A DNA stretch of 64,000 bases, taken from NCBI GenBank assembly GCA_015680685.1, contig MNCI01027290.1, forward strand, positions 153,441-217,440. The letters run 5' to 3'. Made by a program: the position numbers and the translations under genes. The DNA is from Gnetum montanum. Its lineage: Eukaryota > Streptophyta > Gnetopsida > Gnetales > Gnetaceae. Shown here one piece after another: positions 46,100 to 56,593 of the stretch; position 1 is the stretch's first letter, and each line of letters opens with the position of its first letter. The notes beneath the pieces are model-generated. The model ran no database searches and was not told where the DNA came from. It saw nothing but the letters and a program-made list of their open reading frames with translations.

Positions 46100-47030
46100 C
46101 AAGTCCATCACCAACTTCCAAGTCTTGACATCAAAAATATCAACTGGGAAAAGTTGGAAATCCCTAACGAGTTCAAGTAAAAGCCCCTTGAGTTAAAACT
46201 GTTTCCCACTGGTATGGAGTATACATTTCTCAAAAATGGAAAATTGATAATCATTAATGCTAAGCTTGCTCCTCAACAAAAAGAAAGACTACTGAAAATA
46301 GTAAACAAATGGTTGAAAGCCTTTACTTGGTCATATCCCTAATTAACCAAAATAGATCCTAGGATATGCCAACATGAAATTTACACTGACCCCTCCATGA
46401 AACCTCGACAACAACCATAGAGGTGACTAAACCCAAAGCTTAAGAAAGTAGTTAAAGAAGAAATTGAACAACCTCTAAAAGTTGGGTTCATCTATCCCAT
46501 TGCTGATAGTGAATGGGTTAGTCTGTTAGTCATTGTGCCCAAAAAGGGAGGTAAATGGAGGGTGTGTATAGACTTTAGGTTACTGAACATGGCAACATTT
46601 AAAGACCACTTCCCATTGCCATTCATCAATGAAGTCTTAGATATCATTACAGGGCATTGCTACTATAGTTTTTTGGATGGCTACAGTGGATATAATCAAA
46701 TTCAAATAGTACCAGAAGACCAAGACAAGACTACATTCACAAGTCCTTAGGGGACATTTGCATATAAGCAGATGCTATTTGTCTTATGCAATGCCCCAGC
46801 AACGTTTCAACATTTGGTTTTAAGTATCTTTTAGCAACAAATAGGAACTGATGTGATGGTCTTTATCGATGATTTCTGCACCTATGAGGTAGACTTTGAA
46901 CAAGCATTGGACCAATTAGAGCAAGTACTGAAATGATGTCTAGAAACCAATGTAAGGCTTAATTGGCAAAAAGTCATTTAATGGTCTAAGAAGGTGTTGT
47001 ATTATGGAATAATATTTGACAAAAAAGGAT
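46100..47030 (+). pseudogene. reverse transcriptase of element 2
   Basis: After a linker (LSTGMEYTFLKNGK-like, KAFTWSYP) the frame reads VPKKGGKWRVCIDFRLLNMA, PLPFINEVLDIITGHCYYSF, LDGYSGYNQIQIVPEDQ and TTFTSP. It then reads a broken GTFAYKQMLFVLCNAPATFQ and the palm motif VMVFIDDFCTYE with both catalytic Asp kept. This is the Athila/Tat type. TAG or TAA stops interrupt it (for example at 46748 and 46833), and a one-base frame change follows the palm. It would copy the element RNA into cDNA. Confidence 0.9.
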
Positions 47031-47680
47031 AGAAGTAGATGCTAAAAAGATTAAGATCATCCAAGGAATCACTCAGCAACTTGAAACTGTAAAAGACATC
47101 CAATCATTCCTTGGACATACTGGCTATTATAGACACTTCATTAAGAACTTTTCAAGGATTACAAAACCTTTGGTAGATCTAACAAAGAAGGGTGTACCTT
47201 TTGAATGGACCAAGGAATGTGAGCTAGCCTTCCAAACCTTAAAATAGAATCTTGTACAAATGCTTATTCTAAAGGCTATTCACTGGTCCAAACCATTCCA
47301 CATAATGACTAACGCGTCCAACTTTGCCTTAGGACCTGTACTTACATAGTTAGACGACCAAAAACGTCCCTATTACATCCACTATGCAAGTCAAAGTATC
47401 GTTGGTGCACAACTCAATTATACCACAATAGAAAAAGAGTTAATGATTGTGGTGTTTGCACTAGAAATATTTAGGCACTATGTATTAGGCTATAAGATAT
47501 TTGTATATAGTGCAATTCGATTCCAAATGAATAAACCAATGGTGATCCCTCGCATCATACGATGACTCGTGATCTTATAAGAGTTAAATATTATGAGGAT
47601 CAATCATAAAGGCACTGAGAATGTTGTTGTTGATCATTTATCTTAGTTGTGATGGGACAACAAAGAGGATAAATATCCAA
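47031..47680 (+). pseudogene. RNase H of element 2
   Basis: The frame reads FLGHTGYYRHFIKNFSRITK, VPFEWTKECELAFQTLK, then KPFHIMTNASNFALGPVLT (DAS-like first catalytic position now TNAS), YYIHYASQSIVGAQLNYTTI and EKELMIVVFALEIFRHY. After a degraded part it ends near GTENVVVDHLS, where family members read ADxLSR. It is the normal RT-linked RNase H. Stops fall at about 47246, 47349 and 47570-47650. It removes RNA from the RNA-DNA hybrid. Confidence 0.85.
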
Positions 47681-47689
47681 TTTTTGACT

Positions 47690-48800
47690 GTTTCCCTGAT
47701 GAACTCCTCTTTGCAGGTGTAATAAACAATCACTTACCCACTAATACAAATTGGTATAGTATCATTCTCACTTGTCTGTTTACATAAGAAACACCACAAG
47801 GGTTAGACATTAAAAAGAAATAATAGTTTCTTCACCAAGCCAAATATTTCATGGAAATCAATAGACACCTTTATAAGGTATGTCCCAATGGCTTAGTTCG
47901 ATGGTGTATTCTTGATGTAGATCAATTGCGAGTTCCTCAAGATGCTCATGAGGACCCTTGTAGGGATCATTATGCGGGGAGACAAGTAGCCATAACAATC
48001 TTTCTTACAGGATATTATTAGCCTACATTATTTAGGGATGCTCATCATTTTGTCTAATCTTGTGAGCACTGCCAATGTGATGGGGGAATGATTGCTAGAA
48101 TGGAGATTCTACAACAATGGATTTAACATTTAGAACCCTTTGACATATGGAGAATTGATTTTATGGGGCCTATTACACTAATCTCCAATGGAAAAGCCTA
48201 TGTTGTTGTTGTTGTTTACTAATTTACCAAGTGAGTAGAAGTAGCCACTGTTATGGGCTATACATCATCTACCGTTGCACAATTTGTTCAACAACAAATC
48301 ATAAACAGGTTTGGCGTGCCTCATGCACTTATTTCTGATAATGGTACACATTTTACAAGTCCCACTTTTCAAAAGTTAATGCAACGCTTAGGAGTTGAGC
48401 ACAAACTAACTACACCATATCATCCTCAAGAGAATGGTCAAGTCGAGGTCACCAATAGGGAGATCACAAAAATATTGACATGAACCATTAGCAAGTATAG
48501 GTGAGACTGGAGCACCAAATTGAATGATGCTCTCTGGGCATACCACTCCACATGGAAACTCCCTATAGGCTACTCTCCCTATGAGTTAGTGTACGGTAAA
48601 CTTCCAATGATTCCTATTCAAGTGGAGCTCCGTACACTATCCATAGCATGTGACCTTAACCTTGACCTCAATCTAGCACAAAAAGAATGGTTAATGAACC
48701 TTAACTTGCTAGATGAGAATNNNNNNNNNNNNNNNNNNNNNNNNNNNNNNNNNNNNNNNCTTATATCATTCATGAAACTTTTCCTTCAGGGGCCATGATG
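47690..48800 (+). pseudogene. integrase of element 2, with a small gap
   Basis: The zinc-binding part (about 47945-48085) has AHEDPCRDHYAGRQ and SCEHCQCDGGMIAR, the H-H-C-C arrangement of Athila-type integrases. The core holds WRIDFMGPITLISNGKAYV (first Asp), HALISDNGTHFTSPTFQKLM (second Asp) and PYHPQENGQVEVTNREI (Glu). The tether is DALWAYHSTWKLPIGYSPYE and LVYGKLPMIPIQVELRTL. Two sections stay open (48253-48483, 48520-48720). Stops lie at 48018, 48051, 48222, 48231 and 48481. A 39-N gap (48721-48759) falls near the carboxyl end. It would insert cDNA into the genome. Confidence 0.9.
48721..48759. other. assembly gap (39 N)
   Basis: Short N run inside the integrase tail of element 2. Confidence 0.99.
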
Positions 48801-48944
48801 ATATACAAACCTAAAAGCTTGAATAAGAAGTTATTGGTCAACATCTAGTAAACCAAACCCTTCCATGAGCCTAAAACAACCAATACTAATACTACCTATA
48901 TTGGTGGACAACCTTGCTCATTATTTTGGATCTCCTCCTTCCAA

Positions 48945-49035
48945 TTCAGTTGTGGGGGAGATGGCCACCAATGCTAACCATTCTAAGCCCTCAGTTCCTT
49001 TACCTTTTTTATTTTACACATTTTTGTTTTACACC
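48945..49035 (+). other. start of 3' non-coding region of element 2
   Basis: Begins with TTGTGGGGGAGATGG, the PPT-like site also seen in element 1. It then enters the TTGTTTTACAC repeat, where element 3 has inserted. Confidence 0.7.
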
Positions 49036-49725
49036 TATTGATGTCAACACTCCCATGCTCTCATGGGGCCATGATTATCAACGTCTCTATCTCTCTCTCT
49101 TAATAACCACAATAAAAATCATGCAAGTAGTGGGTGTTTAATCTATTAGGTGACAATCATTAATGGTGGTGGTTACAATCATTAATAGTGGCAATTACAA
49201 TTATTAATGATGATGGTTACAATTATTAATGATGGTGGTTACAATTATTAATAGTGACAATTACGGTTATTAATGGAAGATGTTTCTAAAGTTATGGACA
49301 TAGTGGGCACTTAAATTATTAATGATGATGGAGAGGAGAGGTCCCAAAAATAGACTTTGGTTATTAGTTTGAAGGGGCAGATTCCTCTCCACTAAGCAAT
49401 CATTTCCTTCTTTTTTTTTACAGGCTTCTAGTTGATCTTTGAGGAGGGTCCAAGGCAGGAGCCAACGGCTCAAAATTAAATACTTGTGAGTCTTTTCGGT
49501 GACAAAAGGAGCTTGTCATGATGGTGCAGACGTGGGTGGACGATCTTCCTCTCTACAACGATGCACAAAGGCGAAAAACAATGGCAGACTTTGAGAACTA
49601 CAGTTGCTACCTTGTGCAGATTGCAGTGAGTAGTCTCTCTCTCTTTTTATCTCTCTCTCCCTCTCTTGTGGCAATCGTAGCCTTCCTACCTAGCAGTGGA
49701 TACCATCGGTAGTCACGGATCTAAC
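49036..49725 (+). repeat. 5' LTR of element 3
   Basis: Begins TATTGATGTCAACACTCCC (3' copy TGTTGATGTCAACACTCCC). It contains a 22-bp tandem repeat built on TTACAATTATTAATGATGGT (49150-49275) and a CT-rich run near 49635-49670. Similarity between the two LTRs fades after GGTAGTCACGGA (5') and GGCAGTCACAGA (3'). Confidence 0.8.
49150..49275. repeat. 22-bp minisatellite in element 3 LTR
   Basis: Five to six copies of a unit like TTACAATTATTAATGATGGT plus two bases. The same array is in the 3' LTR at about 53360-53485. Confidence 0.75.
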
Positions 49726-49729
49726 AAGG

Positions 49730-50820
49730 TACCTAATCCTGTTGAACCCATAACTCAATCTCAAGATCAAATGACCGAGATATTAACTTCACTTCAAAAA
49801 CATTCCAATGAAATAGTTGAACTAAATAGAAACAATAACAAGGGTCCTATACAACTAGAAAAGCCTAGTTCATCAGTCAATGACAATTATTGTCACTTCC
49901 ATAACACTAGGCAACATTCTGAGAAGACTTGTCCCCAATTTTTAGCATTATATGGTGACAACACCCAAGGTCAAAAAAATGGAAAACCTCCTATTATGGT
50001 CCTTAATGAACCTTATGAAACAGAAAATGAAGAGGTTTCCTCATTGGAGGAAGTTATGGTAAACAACCCCAACCCACCTAATGCTTGCTACAGTAGATTT
50101 AAAGACATCATGAATAACACACAACAACAAACTAGGAATGACCTTTACACTCCTTCAAATAGAAGAGATCCTAGTCAAAGTAACACAAATACTCAAACTA
50201 AGTCATCCCAAACAAACTCTCCACAACAATCCAACCTTCTATACTTAGAAGAACTCCACCTCAACAAGAAGCTAAAGATAAACACAAGACTTATGATCTA
50301 GTTGAGGATTTGAAGAAAACCAAAGCTAACATCTCAATGTATGACCTTTTACAATTTAACGGAATGAAAGAGGCAATTAAAGAGATAGTTCATAGACCTG
50401 AATCTAGAAAAGAAACAACCACAACCCCTAAATGGCAAGTTCACTTCACAGAAAGCCCTAACACATCATTAGTACAAAATGTAAACAATTCCATGATGAG
50501 TGAGAAAGAGCAACCTCCACAACAATCCAACCCACCTTATATACTTAGAAGAACTCCACCTCAACAAGAAGCTAAAGATAAACACAAGACTTATGATCTA
50601 GTTGAGGATTTGAAGAAAACCAAAGCTAACATCTAAATGTATGACCTTTTACAATTTAACGGAATGAAAGAGGCAGTTAAAGAGATAGTTCATAGACCTG
50701 AAACTAGAAAAGAAACAACCACAACCCCTAAATGGCAATTTCACTTCAAAAAAGTCCTAACACATCATTAGTACAAAATGTAAACAATTCCATGATGAGT
50801 GAGAAAGAGCAACCTCCTTT
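49730..50820 (+). pseudogene. gag carboxyl half of element 3, with internal duplication
   Basis: An open segment at 49696-50301 reads QSQDQMTEILTSLQKHSNEI, then the gag zinc-knuckle-like YCHFHNTRQHSEKTCPQF of Tat-related elements, and an acidic, Asn/Gln/Thr-rich linker. The pre-protease motif TYDLVEDLKKTKANISMYDL follows. A 296-300-bp segment (50221-50516) is repeated in tandem at 50517-50816, duplicating that motif. The second copy has a TAA stop. The capsid region expected before the knuckle is missing, so the join to the LTR is probably a deletion joint. It would have been the RNA-binding end of Gag. Confidence 0.8.
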
Positions 50821-51426
50821 TCTAACAACTCTAATTATTTTAGGAAATAATTTTTACAATTGTTTGATGGATTCTGGAGCAACTGTTAATGTCATGCCAC
50901 TTGAGTTATGTAAGGCTTTATGAGCACAAATGATACCATAAACAAAAAGTGTGATTCAACTTGATGGGTCCAATGTACCTGTAATAGGGTCATTAAAAGG
51001 TGTGAAATTGCAACTTAAACAATACCCTACATTTACTTGTTACACTAATATCCTAATAGTTGACATGTTTCCTACCTATGGTGTGATCCTATCTAGGAAT
51101 TTTGGAGCCAAGTTTGGGGGCTTCTTTAGGTCAGATTTCTCAGAGCTATTAATCCCTATCAAAGGAAAATATGAGTACATGACTATACCTCGAGAACCCT
51201 TCTGCAAACGAGTAGTTACAACCTTGGATCAAAAAAATCAATTTGTGGAAAATCAAAATGCTAATATTTATGTTGGGGTTATTAAGGTTGAGTGTAGTGA
51301 ACATGTTGAAAATGACTATGTGAGTGGAATTACAAAAATAAATCCTGTCTCTCATGTAGATTCCATCCAATATTATCAAAATTCTAGAGAAGGTGAAGAA
51401 AGCTATGGAGACATCTTACCTTATTA
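50821..51426 (+). pseudogene. aspartic protease of element 3
   Basis: The frame reads FLTTLIILGNNFYNCLMDSG then ATVNVMPLELCKAL, with the catalytic Asp-Ser-Gly-Ala intact. After a TGA it reads VIQLDGSNVPVIGSLKGVK, ILIVDMFPTYGVILSRNFGA and an acidic tail to a TAA (51426). This is the retropepsin fold of Tat-like elements. The second half (50951-51427) is a long open frame of 158 codons. Stops at 50921 and 50939 split it. It follows gag in frame-like order. RT should come next but is absent. Confidence 0.85.
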
Positions 51427-51952
51427 ACAACATGATGGATTTCTTCTGCTAAGTGATCCACCACATTTAGGGGAAGATAAAGATATAAATAAGACCCTAC
51501 CTCTTAAAATAGTTCAAGGTGTGGTAAATTTTAATAACACATCCATGGAACATGCTCCTAGAAAGGCTATATTTGATGATCCCCAAAGTCCTAGAGCTAC
51601 CATTAAAACTTATATCAAAGAAAAACTTGATAGAAAATGAATGAACAACTTAATATTAGGTCTTGATTTTCATAATCTTAAGCATCCACAATATCTTGAT
51701 AGGAAGTACATTGGTGAAGACTTTACGATAGGAGACCTAGTCTCAGAACAAGGTAGAACATTTGACCAAGCAAATCTTCAAAATAAGTTCTCTCCTATGT
51801 GGTCAGGCCCATTCTGAATTAAAGACATCATTGGACCCAATGTATATAAAATTGCTGATTTGCAAGGATGTAGATTACATAGAAATTTTAATGCATTTCA
51901 TTTGAAGCATTTCTACTCAAGTGCCCCATGTGGACACCTAGTAGATTCTTAG
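51427..51952 (+). pseudogene. pol remnant: integrase carboxyl end of element 3
   Basis: After the protease the frame reads a degraded spacer (AIFDDPQSPRATIKTYIKEK and FHNLKHPQYLDRKYIGED), then SPMWSGPF, KDIIGPNVYKIADLQGCRL and FNAFHLKHFYSSAP. The GPF..I..G.NVYK.AD and N.F.HLK.FY pattern is the carboxyl-terminal domain of Ty3/gypsy integrases. RT, RNase H and the integrase core are missing between protease and this tail, so element 3 cannot move by itself. It ends at a TAG at 51950. Confidence 0.75.
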
Positions 51953-52552
51953 TTGCATGCTTTTTTCCTCTTCACCATGCATTTCATTTGTATATAGTTG
52001 CATTTGCATATTTTCTTTGCACTCTCATCATTTCTTTGTTGGCATATTATTTTGATTTTTGCTTTGCATATGATTTTAATAATCATTATGATCTTTTGAG
52101 TTACTAGGCATTGGGTCATCAAAGCACCTTTGGAAAATAATGTGAGTATAATCCTTTATATAATCTTTCCTAGTACTATTACATAAAATCTCTTTTATAC
52201 TATATATGTCAATAATGCTTTGATTCTTCCCAATCTTTTTCAAGGTTTTAGTTTCTATAGTTATGTTGGATTATGGAGTATGAGATATGTGCTAACTTAT
52301 CATGTAATCATCATGATCATATGAGTGTAGGATAGGTGATGTTGGAAAATGGTTGGCCATAATCACTAGGTGACCTTGGAAAATCCCACTTTCCCTCTCA
52401 TAAGCCCTAGCCCTCAAGTGTGATGATCCATGGTTACCCTATGAACAATGGGGTGAAGTGTGTTCGTTCCTACTTGAGAACCCTTAGCCACACAAGAGAC
52501 CTACTATGATGCGATCAAATTGTAATTAAAGGCACATACATGAGGGTTGAAC

Positions 52553-52735
52553 TAAACCATGGGCAAAGTTTCCTCAAAAGAGAAAAAAAAAAGGAATGAG
52601 GATCATGTTCATTGGCAGTGCAGCTAATCGGCCAAACTCATGTTGGAATTTCTACCTTAAGAATGAAGTACACCATGGATAAAGTTTCCTCAAAAAGAAA
52701 AAAAAAAGGAATGAGGACCATGTTCATTGGTAGTG
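52553..52735. repeat. direct repeat of about 118 bp in 3' region of element 3
   Basis: ACCATGGGCAAAGTTTCCTC with an A-rich run and GGAATGAGGATCATGTTCA (52556-52620) recurs as ACCATGGATAAAGTTTCCTC... at 52672-52735. Non-coding; the rest of 51953-53230 shows nothing else. Confidence 0.7.
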
Positions 52736-53244
52736 TAATAAGTTCTTGAGTGTGATGGGGTCTAGAAGCTATCCTTACCCTAACCTCCATTTTCCCTTTT
52801 GAACCTATTTTCTAGAAAAGAAAGTTGCAAGGAAAAATCCAAAAGTTGTGACTAGCCACAATCTAATATGAGCATGTCCTCCTCATTAAGTTTAGTATGG
52901 GTCTTATGCTCAAAGCAGTCCACATGCTGTTGGCTTTTACTTTGTAAGAAGACTGGGAAAGAAATCATAATTATATTTTAATTATATATAGATATCTGTA
53001 GTTAAGATAATAAAATTATATATTTAGAGTTTGATTAAATAAGATGGTGTGGCTTGGGTAGCCCATGTTTAGTTCTCTTTTGATTATATGGTTATTTTAA
53101 TCATGTTTAGGTTAATATAGTTTCCTTTGAAGTTTTCATTTGCTTGTTTTGTGATATTTGTGATTTCCTACCTATTGCATCATTTTAAAGTTTCTGTGGT
53201 CTTGTTCCTTGCACTGGCATGCAATTAAAAGTTTGGGGGCTAAG

Positions 53245-53940
53245 TGTTGATGTCAACACTCCCATACTCTGATGGGGCCATGATTATCAATGTCTCTATC
53301 TCTCTCTCTTAATAACCACAATAAAAATCATGCAAGTAGTGGGCGTTTAATCTGTTAGGTGACAATCATTAATGGTTGCGATTACAATCATTAATGGTGG
53401 CAATTGCAATTATTAATGATGACGGTTACAATTATTAATAATGGCGGTTACAATTATTAATAGTGATGATTATGGTCATTAATGGCAGACGTTTCTGAAG
53501 TTATGGACATAATGGGCACTTAAATTATTAATGACGATGGAGAGGATAGGCCCCAAAAATAAGCTCTGGCTATTAGTCTAAAGGGGTAGCTTCCTCTCCA
53601 CTAAGCAATCATTTCCTTCTTTTCTTTTCTTTTTTTACAGGCTTCTAGTTGATCTTTGAGGAGGGTTCAAGGCAAGAGCTAATGGCTCAAAATCGAATCC
53701 TTGTGGGTCTTCTCGGCGACTACAGGAGCTTGTCACCGTGGTGTAGACGTGGGTGGACGATCTTCCTCTTTGTGATGGTGCACAAAGGCAAAAATGATGA
53801 CAGGCTTTGAGAATTGTAGTTGTTGCCCTATGTGGATTGTAGTGGGTAGTCTCTCTCTCTCTCTTTATCTCTCTCTCCCTCTCTTGTCGCGATTGTAGCC
53901 TTCCTGCCTAGCAGTGAATACCATCGGCAGTCACAGACCA
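53245..53940 (+). repeat. 3' LTR of element 3
   Basis: Starts TGTTGATGTCAACACTCCC after the PPT-like GTTTGGGGGCTAAG. It has the same 22-bp array (53360-53485) and CT run (53850-53883) as the 5' copy. The right limit is approximate. Confidence 0.8.
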
Positions 53941-55732
53941 GCAACGTCAATGGGACCAGGGAAAATTAAGTTCTTTTAACTACGTATTGTATTGAAGATA
54001 ATTATTTAATTTAAATTCCATATTTCTTTCTAGCTTATTATTTGCAAAAGGCCATGTAGCCCTCTCCAGCTGAGACTATTCTCAGGTTTCTGTACCCATA
54101 TGGGAGGCACCCTAGGCAATAGTCTCCTAAAACAAGTTTTCTTTCCCGATGTTGGTGTAACAAAACTTTATGCATCAACAACACCATCGTTAAAATTTTT
54201 ACTGTTTCTTTGTTTGACTTATTCTTATTCATCACATAATAAGTGCTCACGATGGTGGGTTATATTATAATAAGTGTTGATTGCTAATGTTTGGTTTTTA
54301 CCTTTGACTTTCAATGTTGATGCTAAGATATGGTTTTTTTTTTTATAAAATAGGCAATGAGTCCACATCACCCAATTATCCATGCAACTCAATGGTCTCC
54401 CTTGGAAATGTACTATTCCTTTTCTAAGAAAACTTATTAATGAATTAGTGCCTTAGTACTCTTTGAATCAAGGAAATATTCAAATGGATGGAAAAGGGTG
54501 TGACCTCAAGGGGATTTGACACATTTGTGTTGGCTATTCTCTTGGGTACTTGGATGTTTTTCATAGGTTTACCCCCATCTCGCTCTTGACCAAATATCTG
54601 GGAGTTAACTAAATCAAATAAGTCTTTTCATGGTGTGGTTCTCACATTCAAAAAAACAAAACAAAACAAAACTAGCGAGAATTCAAAGCACACCCCTTAG
54701 ATATAATAAAGAAACATGGGCTACAAGCACTAGTTATGGCACTAGAAAGACATGTTACCCATGCTTGAAGGCTCCCTCTAACTAAGGCCCTTTGTCACTT
54801 CCTGCTTCTTCTCTTATTGGGATGGTGGTGGCTTTGTGGATGTGTTCTTGTTACTTTGGGAGGATGGGTTGGTCAAGTGTGTTGATGCAAGCTCACTGGA
54901 TGTGGATAGTTGAATCTAGATTTGGATAAAATTTTATTAAGTTACCTTAACCACATATTACACATCCCCCTGGCATTCCTTTTTGGTGCAATTGTTAAGC
55001 TCGTTCCCTTCAACATTTCTCGCAATCAACTGTTTCTCATTCACCCCATCAATGACATCTATTTTTGCTTTTGTTTTATTAGCTTCACCGTTGTTATTTC
55101 TCTTACCCTTCTTATTCTTTAAAGATTTCCACCCTATTGCTACCGAAGGTTCACTCTTAGTCGTGGGGGCCCTATCACAAATTTTTTACATTCCATAATT
55201 ATCTTACCCCTAAACCTTGGGTAGTTATCATTCATAAACCTCTAACCCAGTATCTTCCATACCCACAACCTAGCCAATGTTCTTTATATTGAAGCAAGGT
55301 ATCAGCTGCATTAGGTTTTATCTAACCTTGCTAATCTGTGAGTGTGTTGTGTGTGCAAATGGTGATTACACAAATAATGAACTGAGATAATAGGGAGCAC
55401 TTAGGATGGACTAGAGCTAAAGCATTTACACAAGGAACAAGTTTGAACATGTGGCTATGGATGAACAACAGTATGCACAGTTTCGACATCAGTAGCAACA
55501 TGCCTCATTTTCTTTCCTCTCTCTCTCTAAGCTATCAAATAAAGGTCTGGATGTCATCTATGTACAGTGTTCACCACAATGGGCATGAACACCAATGATG
55601 TAATATATTTGTTGATTCATTCCCCAAGCACTTTGAGTTTGTCATCCCATGTCATCATCAGTTGTCATTCAGTTAATAATCCCATACCTTCCCAATATTT
55701 TGTAAGCAACTCAAGGACGAGTTTTTATTTAT
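53941..55732 (+). other. 3' non-coding region of element 2, continued
   Basis: From about 54230 it aligns with element 1 (13200-14914), including GAATTCAAAGCACACCCCTT (54679) and ACTAGTTATGG words. 53970-54230 has no counterpart in element 1. No env-like frame is seen; the open stretches at 54910-55200 are hydrophobic and overlap in two frames without a family match. Confidence 0.7.
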
Positions 55733-55743
55733 TCATGGGGGTA
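55733..55743 (+). promoter_or_regulatory. polypurine tract of element 2
   Basis: TCATGGGGGTA directly before the 3' LTR, identical to the PPT of element 1. Confidence 0.8.
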
Positions 55744-56588
55744 TGATGAGCCGTGATATTAGGGCCACGATATCACATCCACGATATTGGGTCTACAATA
55801 TCAGATCCTACTAAGTGATATCATACATCTGATATTGGGACCTATCTCATTACCTATAAATAAGAGGCGGGCACACTTGGTTTGGCAGTTAGTTCTTAGT
55901 CCCTTACCTGAACTCTTGCAGTTTCTCCCTCTTAGAGTTAGAATTATTTCTGAGTGCTTGTAGTGAGAGTCATAAAGCGAATGGATCTTTATGCGAGCAT
56001 TGGATACTTGAGCATGCCTTGTGTCTGAAAATAAAGATGAACTTTGATATAAACCTTGCAACATTCAAAATAGCTTATCTCTTACCCTTAATGCTATTTA
56101 CAGTTATTTAATGCTTTCATTAGTTAATTAATGTTGCTTTTATTGATTCGTTAATTTTCACAAGTAAGCACACTCAGTACAACCACTTCAAGCATGTGTG
56201 GAACACTTGGTAACCCAGTAAAGATAAGCATTTGGTAATCCCAATAGTGTTGCACTAGTTCAGGATGTGTACAGAAAGTGGGAATGGATGTTGGTGTTAG
56301 GACTAGTTAGGACCTAGTTGATTAGTAAATTTAAATTAGTTATTCAATTAATTCACTTCTTCCCTCTTTAGCACCAGGACATAAAACATAAAAAGAATAA
56401 AAATCATATACCTCAAGTTTACTTAACCATACAATCGTGCCATATGAGTAAGCTTGGGAAGACAATGATCACCTAACCAATCCTTATTTTGTGAAGGCAC
56501 ATAAGGACTTAGTCCTTGGAGTTTTACCAAATCGCGTGTAACGCTCGTATTCATATGGTTGAGTGTAGGGGTACCTTGCCACTCATTA
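55744..56588 (+). repeat. 3' LTR of element 2
   Basis: Starts TGATGAGCCGTGATATT and ends CACTCATTA (CA to TA change), followed by GCATT. GATATC array at 55753-55838 and TATAAATA at 55855-55862. The minus-strand frame 55801-56064 is a shadow. Confidence 0.93.
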
Positions 56589-56593
56589 GCATT

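Larger units (their letters stand above)
49036..53940 (+). mobile_element. element 3: deleted Ty3/gypsy nested in element 2
   Basis: Two similar LTRs (about 49036-49725 and 53245-53940) enclose a gag carboxyl half, a protease and an integrase tail. Gag capsid, RT, RNase H and most of integrase are missing. A PPT-like GTTTGGGGGCTAAG (53231-53244) precedes the 3' LTR. Element 2 sequence resumes after the 3' LTR. I could not define the right LTR edge to the base or find a clear target duplication or primer site. It is a different family from elements 1 and 2. Confidence 0.85.
42152..56588 (+). mobile_element. element 2: Athila-like, full length, hosts element 3
   Basis: 14437 bp with target duplication GCATT (42147-42151, 56589-56593) and LTRs of 844 and 845 bp. 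It has a tRNA-Asp type primer site, gag, protease, RT, RNase H, integrase, a 3' non-coding region and a PPT. Without element 3 it is about 9.5 kb. The LTR ends have changed: start TGGTGAG instead of TGATGAG in the 5' copy, and end ATTA instead of ATCA in the 3' copy. By eye, 28 mismatches in about 275 aligned LTR bases suggest it is older than element 1. It serves as the full-length reference for the family here. Confidence 0.95.

Noticed and set aside
49031-49035. Target duplication ACACC for element 3
   Set aside because: No matching five bases could be found after the 3' LTR, whose right edge is uncertain.
54910-55198. Hydrophobic frames that might be an env-like gene of element 2
   Set aside because: Two overlapping frames share the same T-rich DNA, are under 72 codons, and the matching region of element 1 shows no such frame.
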